Origin: Heterobasidion occidentale | Lineage: Eukaryota; Basidiomycota; Agaricomycetes; Russulales; Bondarzewiaceae | Direction: 5' to 3' | Length of the DNA stretch: 27,572 bases | Assembly (NCBI GenBank): GCA_039111635.1 | Contig: JBCAQO010000086.1 | Coordinates: 1-27,572, forward strand | Shown here: one piece after another, positions 1-9,793 of the stretch | Layout of the letters: each line of letters opens with the position of its first letter | How positions within the stretch are numbered: position 1 is the first letter of the stretch | Translations under genes and position numbers: made by a program | The notes under the pieces: model-generated | What the model saw: only the letters and a program-made list of their open reading frames with translations | What the model was told of the DNA's origin: nothing | Database searches by the model: none

Positions 1-2
1 AT

Positions 3-220
3 CACAAGAACCTCCTTTACTTCGGAACTGCCAGAACCTTATCCCGCCGACAAGCCAGATGGTCCCTTTTCTTATCTCGATTCGATTTTACCCTCGTTCA
101 TAAGCCAGGAGTCACGCACCGCCCAGATGCACTGTCCAGGCGTCCAGACCTAAAACGGGGGGTGAAATTAGATAACACAAACCAAACGTTACTAAACCCA
201 CAACTATTTGTCAAAAAAAA
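3..220 (+). CDS. Pol fragment: C-terminal end of Ty3 RNase H
   Basis: Reading frame 3 gives HKNLLYF, then RRQARWSLFLSRFDF, then HRPDALSRRPD, the usual end of a Ty3 RNase H domain followed by the linker to integrase. It is open to the left edge. It continues in phase to LFVKK, where the integrase frame (frame 1) takes over at an eight-A run (213-220). One extra A in that run would explain the shift. Ty3-type elements normally keep RNase H and integrase in one pol frame, so I read this as a 1-bp indel or a homopolymer sequencing error, not programmed recoding. Confidence 0.85.
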
Positions 221-1848
221 CAGGACGAGGCACGATCGAACTGTTGGACAGACAACTCCGACAAAGACTAAAGGAAGTAACGGCAAGAGACAAAGAAATA
301 ATGGAAGCAATGGACGTTATAAAAGCATCAGGACCGCGAGCGCTGGCAAAAGGGCTGCAAAAATGGAACTACGAAGACGAACTTATATGGCATCAAGGAA
401 AAGTCTATGTACCACCCAACGATGAACTAAAAAGAGACATAGTCAAGACGTACCACGACTCCATCGCAACCGGACACCCAGGGAGGTGGAAGACTTATGT
501 CTTAGTATCCGACAACTTTTGGTGGCCAGGCATGTCCACGTTCGTAAAAGAATACGTAACAGGATGCGCGATATGCCAAAATACAAAAAATATAACGCAC
601 CCTATAAGAGTTCCATTAGTACCGAACGAAATACCCAAAGGACCTTGGCAAACGGTCACGATGGATTTCATTACAGACCTACCGCAGGTCGGACCATATG
701 ACTCCATCCACGTAACCGTAGACAGGAACACAAAGGGAGTCGTGTACACACCCTGCGCCAAGACCATAGATGCAGAAGGAACGGCAGATCTTTACATGAA
801 AAACGTGTGGAAAAGATACGGACTACCAGAAAAAATAATATCGGACAGAGGACCACAGTTCGCAGCCAGATTCACCAAGGAACTTTGGAAAAAACTAGGG
901 GTAACAACAGCGCTAAGCACGGCATATCACCCGGAAACCGATGGAGAAACGGAACGAGTAAATCAAGAACTCGAACAATACCTCCGAGCGTTCTGCAACT
1001 ACGAACAAAATAACTGGCCAGAACTACTTCCCTACGCCGAATTCGCTCACAACGCACGAGAACACTCAGCAACACATCAGTCACCGTTCCAACTCCTATA
1101 TGGATTTAACCCCACGATCATGCCACAAATCGAACCGAGGTCCGACATCCCTGGCGTAGAACGACGGTTGGAAAAGCTGAAAAACGTAAGAGAAGAGACG
1201 AAAGCCAGTCTAGAAGCAGCGGCAGAAATAATGGCGAAGAGAACAGCGGAGCACGAGGTAGAACTAGAAGAAGGACAGAAGGTCTGGCTATCGGGAAAAA
1301 ACATTAAGACAACACATCCCAAGGACAAGCTAGCACCCAAACTCCACGGGCCCTTCCTTATCGAAAAGAAGCTAGGACCCGTAACGTTCAGACTAAAGCT
1401 CCCACCGACATGGAAAATACACCCGGTCTTCCACGCCTCGCTAATAACGCCGTATCGAGAGACCGACGCTCACGGACCAAACTTCGAAGAACCACCACCT
1501 GACCTTGTGGATGGAGAAGAAGAGTACGAAGTCGAAGAGATAAGAGATAAGAGGAAACGAGGCCGCGGATATCAGTACCTGGTGCACTGGAAAGGATATC
1601 CCGACTCGTCCGATGAATGGGTCACAAGGGCAAGCCTGACCAACGCAAAGGAACTAATGGAAGCATACGACGTGAAACACCCGACGACCATTCCCCTTCG
1701 GGCAACCTTGACAAACATTGGACAAACAAAGCGAGAAACGTATAAAATCTCGAACTCGATACTCTCCATCCCCTCATCCATTCGGACAACCCACACATTC
1801 AACAACTTCCTCTCTAACCTCGCCTTCCTCCCCCATGTCAGACTCTGA
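208..1848 (+). CDS. Ty3 integrase with C-terminal chromodomain (pol, 3' part)
   Basis: Integrase inserts the retrotransposon cDNA into the genome. In residue numbers from base 208, the HHCC zinc module is H83, H90, C120, C123. The catalytic triad is D153 (TMDFI), D213 (SDRGPQF) and E249 (HPETDGETER), spaced as DD35E. A GPF/Y-like module lies near 379-399 (LHGPFLIEKK) followed by HPVFHASLITPY. The chromodomain covers about 437-490 (EVEEIRD, YLVHWKGY, DEWV) and in chromoviruses directs insertion to modified chromatin. Base 208 is a TTG and not a true start: the protein is the continuation of pol from the RNase H frame. About 55 residues follow the chromodomain, and the TGA stop overlaps the start of the next ORF. 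Confidence 0.95.
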   Translation: MSKKTGRGTIELLDRQLRQRLKEVTARDKEIMEAMDVIKASGPRALAKGLQKWNYEDELIWHQGKVYVPPNDELKRDIVKTYHDSIATGHPGRWKTYVLVSDNFWWPGMSTFVKEYVTGCAICQNTKNITHPIRVPLVPNEIPKGPWQTVTMDFITDLPQVGPYDSIHVTVDRNTKGVVYTPCAKTIDAEGTADLYMKNVWKRYGLPEKIISDRGPQFAARFTKELWKKLGVTTALSTAYHPETDGETERVNQELEQYLRAFCNYEQNNWPELLPYAEFAHNAREHSATHQSPFQLLYGFNPTIMPQIEPRSDIPGVERRLEKLKNVREETKASLEAAAEIMAKRTAEHEVELEEGQKVWLSGKNIKTTHPKDKLAPKLHGPFLIEKKLGPVTFRLKLPPTWKIHPVFHASLITPYRETDAHGPNFEEPPPDLVDGEEEYEVEEIRDKRKRGRGYQYLVHWKGYPDSSDEWVTRASLTNAKELMEAYDVKHPTTIPLRATLTNIGQTKRETYKISNSILSIPSSIRTTHTFNNFLSNLAFLPHVRL

Positions 1849-2799
1849 GCAGACCACCACCTTCGTCGACCAATCTGTACAAACTGACGATACGCCGTCC
1901 CCATCCACGGAGTCCGACGTATCCGAAGAGCGACCCGTCCCATGGACAGAAGACGACGAAGAAGCGGTCAGGGAGGCGGAACAGGAGGAAGACGACGCCC
2001 GAAACATAGAAATCGAAGTTAGGTGGCACCGCGACCATTACTTGGACGAAGCAGGTAACTTATGGGAAAGAAGTGACCCGAATAGGCCAGAGAGGAGTGA
2101 CGGTGGTCGGATACGGACTCGGAATACGAACACGAGATGGACAGGATCAGGATACTGGAACAGAACGAGATAGACGAGGAACGGTTCCAGGCTAATGAAG
2201 AGAGGGAACACCGTGAACGACGTCCACCCACTCCACACCCCTCCGCTAACCGAGCATCCACCTCCCCTCCACCTCTGTTCGATGAAGCTACCCCAGGGAT
2301 TGTCCACCTAGAACCAGACACCTACCTCACCACCCCCGTCACATACTTACTAGGACTACTCGCGGGGGATACCTCACAAGAGTTCATGTCGGGAGGATCC
2401 ACGGCTGACATCCTGCGAGCGCTCGGCATCCTCAGAGAGGAACGCGCGTTCACCATGCACGCGCAGAGAGCGCTCCACACGCGAGAAGAATCACTCTCGG
2501 CCCGTATCTTAGCAGGAGAACGACGCCTCATCGGACTAGCAGGACCGGTCTACTACGCTGACGACGTATTCGATCCAACCGAATATTACATGCCGACCAC
2601 AGCCGCGATCTCCCGAGCCTCGTCATCCGCCTCGAACGGATCACCATACCGCCCGATGCCCGGAGCATTCCCACCCCCACACCACCAGCGTTTCCACCCA
2701 TACACGTTTACTTTACCCGAAGAACTAGGATGGAGGCGGATCGAACCAAGAAGGATAGGATGGACCGAAGAAAGAGAAGAAGAGACCGAATCCGACTGA
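1835..2799 (+). pseudogene. Extra ORF downstream of integrase, unknown function, one frameshift
   Basis: An ATG at 1835 opens a frame-2 ORF that overlaps the last 14 bases of pol. It is very acidic (MSDSEQTTTF, WTEDDEEAVREAEQEEDD) and runs to about 2098, where the plausible continuation lies in frame 1 (DTDSEYEHEMDRIRI), open to TGA at 2797-2799. Loss of one G in the stretch 2098-2106 would explain this. The joined product would be about 320 aa: acidic N-terminus, charged helix, proline-rich linker, then a helical region (YLLGLLAGDTSQEF, ILRALGILREERAF). I recognise no family. No zinc knuckle, membrane segment or protease motif is seen, so it is neither an obvious gag nor env. It lies inside the element, before the polypurine tract, so it is probably element-encoded. 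Confidence 0.6.
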
Positions 2800-2839
2800 A
2801 GGACTTCATCCGGCACGATGTAAAACTACCAAGGTCTAC

Positions 2840-2873
2840 GGCGGTTTGACTCCGCCGAACCGGTGACCACCGG
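2840..2873 (+). other. Two adjacent stem-loops in the retroelement 3' untranslated region
   Basis: GGCGG (2840-2844) pairs with CCGCC (2852-2856) around a 7-base loop. CCGGT (2860-2864) pairs with ACCGG (2869-2873) around a 4-base loop. The 11-base direct repeat CCGGCACGATG occurs at 2810-2820 and 2870-2880. The 325 bp from the ORF stop to the LTR hold no other coding signal. An RNA role (packaging, stability) is possible but not shown. Confidence 0.4.
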
Positions 2874-3110
2874 CACGATGAGAAGAGGGATTCGGCTCAA
2901 TGACGCAGTACCCGCGTGCTTCTAACTAGGTGGTATACCCTGACATCTGTACTCAAGGGCTATCGTGTCAGGGCGCGGCAGGGGGCAACGCGAATGAGTG
3001 TCCGCTTTGATGATACGGTTCGATTTCACGCCTCTTAAAAATGCATTGCTTATGTTTTTCTCGGACTGAGTACGACATACCATACTCTCCGTCTCCGGCG
3101 CTGACGGCCT

Positions 3111-3124
3111 AGAGGGGGGGGTAA
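3111..3124 (+). other. Polypurine tract of the retrotransposon
   Basis: A nearly pure purine run (AGAG followed by G's, then TAA) directly precedes the TGTTAC that opens the putative 3' LTR. In LTR retrotransposons this tract primes plus-strand DNA synthesis, so its position supports the LTR start at 3125. Confidence 0.75.
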
Positions 3125-3348
3125 TGTTACAAACTCGTTTACTTTCTTACGTACTCGTACCTTCCCACCTTCCATATAGGGACACGTTGGACCCTTCCCA
3201 AGTCTATACCTCGCGTTCCTGCTCCATAGTTACTTGGTCCGTGCATCTACACTCATGTATTTATAGAGTTGTGCGCAGTAGTGGAAGCTTTAGGCTATCC
3301 ACCTTTGTCTAATCACAGAACTACTGTTCACCAGTCTTCTTGGTTACA
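3125..3348 (+). repeat. Putative 3' LTR of the Ty3 element
   Basis: It begins TGTTACAAAC right after the polypurine tract and is taken to end at TGGTTACA (3341-3348), giving the standard TG...CA ends and about 224 bp. The left boundary is well supported. The right boundary is tentative because the 5' LTR lies outside the window; an alternative CA end is at 3330. A TATA-like box sits inside. Small ORFs here are not genes. Confidence 0.65.
3258..3266 (+). promoter_or_regulatory. TATA-like box in the LTR
   Basis: TATTTATAG lies about 80 bp before the putative LTR end, where the U3/R boundary of a short LTR is expected. Because the 3' LTR points towards the next plus-strand gene (start 3574), it could also drive read-through transcription into it; that is inference. 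Confidence 0.4.
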
Positions 3349-3573
3349 AGCATCGGTTTGATCAAGTCCACACAACAACATCCTCCTCCACCATTCCCAT
3401 ATTTGTGGTTTAGGTCATCTCGTCATTCACAGTCGTTCTTGACAACAAGTACATTGGATGCACTATGGGCTAGAGTGTCGAGTGATTCACGATCGGCAAC
3501 TCCGCTTGAAGGACGTCCCTTTCCGGCAAGGGGGAGAGCGTTGGTTGGGGCTCCGATAGTCAGGAGCGGCAGG

Positions 3574-5411
3574 ATGGCAGGACATGGAGAGGTTGAAGGG
3601 GGAGCCGCCATTCATGGCAGGAACTGGGGAATGACAGCTCACAAGGAAATCAGTCGCGCAAATATACCGGCACAGAATGTGGGTCGAAGCAACACACCTG
3701 CCCTTCTCTCGGGACGTTCACAAAGGGATCCCGGCGGCGAAACGCGGGTGTCAGGAACCTCGCTGCGCGCAAGTGCGGGAGATGGGAGGGACTCTTCCTT
3801 GGCCCCCATAGATGCCAGGCCTCCTGGTGCAGCAGGTGCGAAATGTTCCGTCTTCCAAGCTCGCGTGCTGATAGTCAGTGAAGAAAAAAAAGGATCAGTT
3901 ATGAAAGCCATACTTGATCGGGTTTCCAACCTTGAATTTGAGTTCCAAAGAGTCAAGAGCGTGGCCGATGGCGTTCCGATGATGATGGTAGAGTCGACAG
4001 CGCAAGATGTGAAGATGCTGCGGCAGGAATTGGAGAGAAAGGAGATTGAAAACAAGGAACTTGAAGGTAGGTTGGCAGAGTTGAGGGTCGAAATGGACGA
4101 GATGAAGGAGGCGATGGAGGACATGAAGGCCCATGCGATGAAGGGGTGGGAAGGGGGGAAAATGGATGCACATCAGCGGGACAACATTCTCTCGGTGAGT
4201 GTTATTAATAATTTGAAACTTACGGAGATTGATGCCCGAACAACGGCAGAGAACCGTGCGCGCGGTTGTGTACGACTGGATGAACATACCGCGTGACAGC
4301 CAGGTGCTGCCAGACGCGCTCCCTATCAATGAAACAGGGACACGTGAGTATTGGAGCAGGATCGGGGACGGAGAAAATGGCAAAAGAGTCTTACACCCCG
4401 GCTGGATGGATGCTTGGACCGCCAATGAAATTGGCTGGGCCCGTGGGGTTGCTGAGACCATCCAAAAAGACGGCGCACGCTGGAATTCTAGGGTAACCCA
4501 AGAGAAATTTGCGTCCCTCACAATACCTACCATAATCGACGCGATCCACGTTAGCTTCACAAGCTGGGTGAAAGCATACAAGAGATCTAAAAAGCCCGTG
4601 CTTGATCAGTCGCTCGCAAAGCAAAAGCAGCGGAGGAACGCACGAAAGGCTCAGGTACGCGCGCAATCTCGATTGTTGTCATGCGACTTACATTCTCACT
4701 TGACGGTTTTTAGAAAGCCTACCAGCGCGGAAAATATCGCGCGGAGGTTCCTGAGGCTGCGGGACCTGAGTGGTCATTCTTGCATGTGACGATGTATCAA
4801 TCAACAGATGAATCTCAAGAGGATGACGAACTCAATGATGAAGACGGCGATCCCGCTGTGGATCCCGACACGGAGGACGAAGGGCCAATCTCCCGCCACG
4901 CGCAGAAGCAAGGGAAAGTCCTGCGGGAGGGCCGTAGGGTCGTGTCACAGAAGCCGTTCATCTCACGAGCTCCTACGTATCGGGCGCGCGAGGTAAGTCT
5001 TCCTTGGTGCTTCTATCGCACACCTGGTCAATAGCTTGGCAGGTTAATGAGGTCCTACGGGGGGTTGATGCGGTCGTCAGGAGCAATGCAAGCGTTCGCG
5101 TGCGTGTACAAGGAAGCCCAAGGGAAAAAGAATTACCCACCAGTCGAAAGAGAGTGAGCGCAAAGATCCCGCGTGCAAAGATAGACCCGGGATGGCTTGC
5201 AAGCCATCCCGACAGCGACACCCCTCTCCGCATGGCTGACTTTGAAGTTCAAGATGTCCCGCGGGCCGAAGGAGAAGATGAGGAAGGTGACGCGCACGCA
5301 GAGGGAATGGATGATGAGGAGCTCTATGGAGAATACCCTGCAGAGGAAGATTGGAGGGAAGAGGGAACTCTCTGGCAGATAGATCCATACCTTTACGAAG
5401 GGGAGATGTAA
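3574..5411 (+). CDS. Unrecognised coiled-coil, acidic-tailed protein; likely transposon partner gene
   Basis: Four exons read cleanly: 3574-4194, 4250-4654, 4714-4992, 5043-5411. Introns are 55, 59 and 50 bp with GT-AG ends and all phase 0, giving 557 aa. The ATG at 3574 has A at -3 and G at +4; a later ATG at 3901 is possible. Residues 1-105 are low-complexity. About 148-187 form a charged coiled coil (LRQELERKEIENKELEGRL). Exon 2 holds a tryptophan-rich block (HPGWMDAWTANEIGWARG), then a basic stretch (KQKQRRNARKAQ) that could bind DNA or act as a nuclear signal. Exons 3-4 are acidic (ESQEDDELNDEDGD) and end in two adjacent TAA stops. I do not recognise a named domain. The style resembles mushroom-specific expanded hypothetical families. 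Its tail-to-tail position 4 bp from the transposase suggests a transposon accessory protein. Confidence 0.75.
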
Positions 5412-5415
5412 TAAT

Positions 5416-8400
5416 TTATGTCGTTTCTCCGTCAAAATCAAAGTCCTCGGGTTCTTGCGTCAACTAGGGAGGATGAAAATTAAGTGATGAGCAAGTAGTC
5501 TTAGGAGTGCTCACATGATCTAGCGAGATGGTGGCCCACGCTCTGCGCTTGTCAGGGAGGGGAATTTCTGTGAGGGCAAAATGCCCACACAGCCGATGTG
5601 GTTCAATAATCTCGGGCTCGGAGAATTCATTGAAATTCCAAGTCCCGATCCCTAGGTCTGTTTCCCTGGCGCGATCGAGTGATATGCACATAATATGAAA
5701 ATGATGAAACTCGCTTACCGGTCAGACCATGGCATGGCCGGCAGGTCATTGCTCTTGAAACGCACGATGATTACGAGGGTTGTTGATAGCGGAGGGAGGG
5801 TGACATCGCGGCGGTCGTGTTGCACGCGGAAAATGCTGCGGATACGCACCGCTTGCCGGCCCTCGATGAAAGCATACGAGGTGCCTTTCCCTCGATAGGA
5901 GGTACACGTACCAAATCGTGTACCATTGACCGAGAGGTGCGAGAAGGAGGTGATTGTCGTACCCACGAAAGGCTCACCAGAACGCCAGTCATCCGTATTG
6001 GAGACAAGATTCACCTGAGATCTCCAGAGTGTCCGCAAGTACGCAAAGACGAGGCGATAGACATCGACGCCGTCAATGTCAATTAATTTCAGGTCCGCGC
6101 GGGTTCCTTGCCGAGGAAGCTCAATTGTGTAAGAATCTAGAGTTCACAAAATGAATTAGCAATGTTTCATGCCACACGGCGGCTGACCTGTTGATCCCTG
6201 CCGGTATCCGCGACTTGCAATCATGCTAAGCAGAGATCCTCTCGTACGATGCTTCTTGCGATCCCCCTTGAGGTGATTCCGAAGGTTCTCGATTGCTACC
6301 AAGTCATCTGCGGTCTTGTCGTTGAGGTCCTCGAGAGAGCGTATCTGCAGATCCTTATGAGCAAACCAACCTAATCCACATACTGAAGGGAATACACTTA
6401 CCAAATCATGGATCAGGATGTTCTTGATCCAGCTCCGCATCATGGTGGATTCAAGCTCTCCCCCGGTATGTCCGTTGGTGTTGACTTTGACAAGTCGTCC
6501 GTTGTTGGCCTCAGGTCCGAACAACCAGAAGCCGTAAACAGGGCCTAGACAATAAATAAACAAATCTCCGTGTGTGAGGAGATGAAAATTAGGGGTTAGA
6601 TGACAATGCATGAGTGACCATGCCCGACAGGCGCGCGCATGAAGTTCTTGAGCCCGCCGAGCTTCGTCCGGTGTGATGGACTGTGTCGTCCAGATCCGAA
6701 TGGCGGCGCATGCGTCGAGAACCGCCTTGAAGTGCCGTTGATAATTCCGATCCATGGATAAGTCGTCCATGGGAAGGCTTTTGAGATCCAGGTCCTCACC
6801 GGGCTGCCGGGAAAGGTGAGCACGATACGCTCTCCGACGTTTTCGCAGGAGTCTCTCCGTCTTGTCAAACGCAGCTCCGGCATTTGTCCTCGGGCTTGGT
6901 TTAGGGGAATTGCGATCAGGAATCTCTCCGTTGTGCTCCCACGCGCAATACAATGCGACGGGCAGTACGGTCGCCAAGTTGCGCCATTGGTCGGCCTTCA
7001 AAGAACCCGAGATCTGTACCAAAAATAGGTGGGATTTTCTCTTCGCGTGATGAGGGAACTAGAACCTTAGACGGCACTCGACCAATCGTAGACGGCCACC
7101 AGATGGAGCCCAGGAACTTCTCCAGCTTCTTCCATGGGTCGTTGGTCCGACTCCGACGCGTCAGCATCCCGCCGACCACTATTATTTGCTGTACGATGTG
7201 CTTGACCTCCCCTAGAAGTTCCCTGGCATGTTCAGTAATGATGGACATCAAACAATGGTAGAAAAGAAATCTTACCAAGAAAGACAGCGTGCATAAAATC
7301 TACAGGCGAATCGCGTGCCGGCATCCATCCAGGGAGCGCAGTGAGGTTTGACCAGCTGACCCCGCGCTGCTCCTCGATTCGCTCACGTTCCCGAGGACCG
7401 GCATTTTTCCACCGGTAAGCATACTTGACAAAGCGACGGTCGTCTCGCATAATAAACTCTGCAGTCAACCAAGGAGTGAATAATCACGGAAGAAATGATC
7501 CAAGGAACTTACTATCGCGAATGAAACAATCTTCGCTGACCAATGACGAGAATGGCTGGTAGCAAAAGCTGCACATGAAGTCTTCGCACTTGACGATGCG
7601 AAGACCGGTCAGCTTGCGGCTGGCCGGTAAGTCCGAGGTGTTCATCATCAACATGCCGTGTACAGGGAACTTTTCGGTAGCCGGTTCCCCGTGGACGCGC
7701 ATGGCAACACCTGCTAGAAGAAAGGTCAGTCCATTGATGGCTGTTCTCTCCTTCCTGCTCACGCAAACCATGCACTCGCCTTTGTACAGCTCCTGAAATT
7801 CCTCGACAAGCGGCTCCGTGATCTCATTCAGTTGCTCCAAGGTTGGTTCATGAGGCCCCGGGATGACACAGTACAGTAGCGTTTCTTGGGCCAAGAAACG
7901 CTTGGATCTGGGATTGTTGAGAATGGTGACATAGATGGCGCCGGTGGAGTACGCGCGCGAGCGCTTTGTCGGTGAGAACCTGGAGGAAACTAATCAACAA
8001 ATAGGATGAAGGGGAACTCGCGCGGACGTACCAGTCGATGTTGATGGAGAACAGCAAACCGCACGGTAAGGATACGAACCGCTGCTGTTTCTCCTCTACT
8101 AACACGTCCTCAACGCCCCATGTAGACACGGCGCTACTGACCTGTCGTCGTTCGAGGCCCCAAGACACAGCCCGCCAGCGCCAGCCGTCGCTTATGTCGC
8201 CAAGAACCTCATGGGGATTTTCGTATGCATTGAGGGGCTCGGCCGGTTCATCGATGGGCTCGGCCTCGCCGGCGTCGTCCGCTCCTGGTCTCCTCCAATG
8301 TTGAAATTCTTGGTACTTGCCAGGGCGAAGCAGAAATCGTTGGAGCATGGGCTTGATGGGCGCGGTTGGAAGGACTTTGCGGGGTATTCTTTTGCGGCTG

Positions 8401-9528
8401 CCATCAGTGAGTACCTTGACATCATATAGAAGGCCCGAGCACTCAGAATTGCAGCAAAAGGGACTCTTGAGTTCATACAAAGTGTTCGGCGCGTGTCGTG
8501 CCCAGCAAACGTCGCAGAGAAAATAGTATACCATGTATTCGTTGGCATCGATACGCAGCCGTCGTTCCGCGGTCAAGAGTGTCCGCGCCATAGTGTCGAG
8601 ACCAGGCATCTCAAGCCCAGTCCTCCTTCGCATAGACAGTAGCGTCTCGTGCTCAGCGTCCAAGTAGGCCTTTATGGCTTCTTGCGTGGATCCGTGACAC
8701 GCGGCAAGGAGATATGCCGTGATGTAGGCGTTGCGAATGGCAGGATCTTCGTCGAATGCCGGGGGGTTTGAGTCGTCGTCGTCGAGATGCTCCGAGCCTG
8801 AGTCTAAGAGACACTCGAATAGTTCCCCGCTAGTCTGATACTGAGGGTCGTTTTCGAGCTCGGGTATCGGCTCCTCATCGTCAGAAAGGGATGGAGTGGG
8901 CTCTGGAGTGCCAAGAAGCCCACGGGGGTCCAAATCCGAGTCAGATGCCGATGGAGCAAGCGAGCAAGTACCAGAGCGAGAGAAATGACTGGCGTCGTCG
9001 TCGTCTAAGAGAGATGCGTTGTCGTCTAGAGTGGATGCGTCGTCGTCTAGGGTGGATGCGTCGTCGTCGTCAAGCCGCGAGGGTGATGGGAACATGCTGG
9101 GCAGTGCATGTGGGTCAGTACCGGCGTCTGAGACCTGTGGGAGCGCATATATGCGTGCTCCTTCGTCCTCATCATCAAGAAAATCTGTTCAAATGTGAGC
9201 ATTGATGAAAATGAAGAGACAGAAACATTTGTTGAGGAGGAGAAAACCCACCGAGGGTGGTCCATGTCTCGCCTCCCTCGTATGCCCCGGAATCCTCATG
9301 CCTCGCCTCTAGATGAGTGGGGGCCTCTGATTCTTCGCGTCCTCGCTTCTGAGGGACAATAGATGTGGTGGATGTATACCCTTGGGCATCGCGTTGAAGG
9401 ATCCTTTGTCGTTGGAGGTGTCGGTGGATCGTACGGCGGAGCTGGTGCATTGGTGGATTGTGCGTGCTGCACTGTTCACAAGGGCAGGGGTCATATCGGG
9501 TGTCTGCTTCTCTCCAGCCTGTATGCAT
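5416..9528 (-). CDS. Tnp2/Plavaka-like (CMC group) DNA transposase, ten exons
   Basis: Exons: 9528-9252, 9184-8032, 7979-7513, 7458-7276, 7211-7066, 7013-6402, 6353-6188, 6136-5719, 5665-5515, 5463-5416. Nine GT-AG introns of 48-67 bp keep one frame, giving 1206 aa with no break. The N-terminus has CPCEQC and HRH (C15, C17, C20, H35, H37), a likely zinc/DNA-binding module. An Asp-rich repeat follows (about 125-160). Core landmarks typical of fungal Tnp2-type transposases are SINIDWF (about 471-477), NTSDLPASRKLTG in exon 3, PVDFMHAVFLG (about 682-693), GSLKADQWR at the start of exon 6, CHLTPNFHLLTH, GPVYGFWLFGPE and NGHTGGELESTMMR (about 922-936), and LPRQGTRADLKL in exon 8. Acidic residues in DFMH and GGELE are candidate catalytic residues by analogy with CMC transposases. 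The start ATG at 9528 was chosen because it keeps the Cys module. An intact frame suggests a recent or active copy. Confidence 0.9.
8992..9073 (-). repeat. Coding minisatellite in the transposase (Asp-rich, about 21-bp units)
   Basis: About four units related to GATGCGTCGTCGTCTAGGGTG (plus strand) encode repeated DDDDASTLDD-type peptides. Units differ by a few bases and by extra GTC triplets, so length change keeps frame. It lies in the disordered acidic region near the transposase N-terminus. Confidence 0.8.
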
Positions 9529-9694
9529 ATGTGAAAAACGAGGGTTTATTAAGGGATAACGAGGTACAGGCAACGAGGAGATGACTAGCTAGCGTAGGAC
9601 GACTTGGAAGAAATTTCGAGGCGTCCAATGACGCGCCCCTGTCACGTGTCTGTACAAAAAAGATTAGTCAGCTGTCACTTTGGTTCGACATCAG

Positions 9695-9760
9695 GATATT
9701 TGGGATATATTCCGTGGATGAGATATTGCGGATATATTTCAGATATATTTGCTATATATC
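9695..9760. repeat. Cluster of GATAT motifs upstream of the transposase start
   Basis: GATATT/GATATA occurs at 9695, 9704, 9722, 9731 and 9742, and as its reverse complement in CTATATATC (9752-9760): six copies in 66 bp. It is followed by CATCCCC and GGGGTGATG in inverted orientation (9766-9793). Arrays of short motifs near the ends are a feature of CACTA-like elements, where the element's proteins bind. Promoter function for the minus gene is the alternative. Confidence 0.5.
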
Positions 9761-9793
9761 TGCAACATCCCCTGGGGAAAATTCGGGGTGATG

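Larger units (their letters stand above)
1..3348 (+). mobile_element. 3' part of a Ty3/Gypsy chromovirus LTR retrotransposon
   Basis: The order seen is the end of RNase H, integrase with zinc module and DD35E core, a GPF/Y-like module, a chromodomain, an extra ORF, a polypurine tract and a 3' LTR. This order and the C-terminal chromodomain place it among Ty3 chromoviruses. The gag, protease, reverse transcriptase and 5' LTR lie off the left edge, so LTR identity and target duplication cannot be examined. The copy carries at least two single-base frame breaks (near 213-220 and near 2098-2105), which suggests it is inactive unless these are sequence errors. Confidence 0.93.
3349..9793. mobile_element. 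Proposed two-gene Plavaka/Tnp2-type DNA transposon (boundaries uncertain)
   Basis: A complete Tnp2-family transposase gene (minus) and an unknown coiled-coil gene (plus) face each other with 4 bp between their stops, and no host gene lies between or beside them. CACTA-like elements of the CMC group commonly code for a transposase plus a second DNA-binding protein, so I infer that this pair is one element. A GATAT-rich array (9695-9760) and a short C/G inverted repeat (9766-9793) outside the transposase start could be subterminal sequence. I found no matching left terminus. The Ty3 LTR lies there and may have inserted into the left arm, or the left end may be outside the window. Confidence 0.45.

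Noticed and set aside
205..225. Programmed frameshift in pol
   Set aside because: Recoding in Ty3-type elements lies between gag and pol; a single-base homopolymer indel is simpler.
3009..3035. GGTTCGATTTC near 3020 as a tRNA B box
   Set aside because: No acceptor or anticodon arm can be formed, and it lies inside the retroelement's untranslated region.
3124..3312. 62-codon ORF at the retroelement 3' end
   Set aside because: It is LTR sequence with a chance open frame starting at the LTR's first bases.
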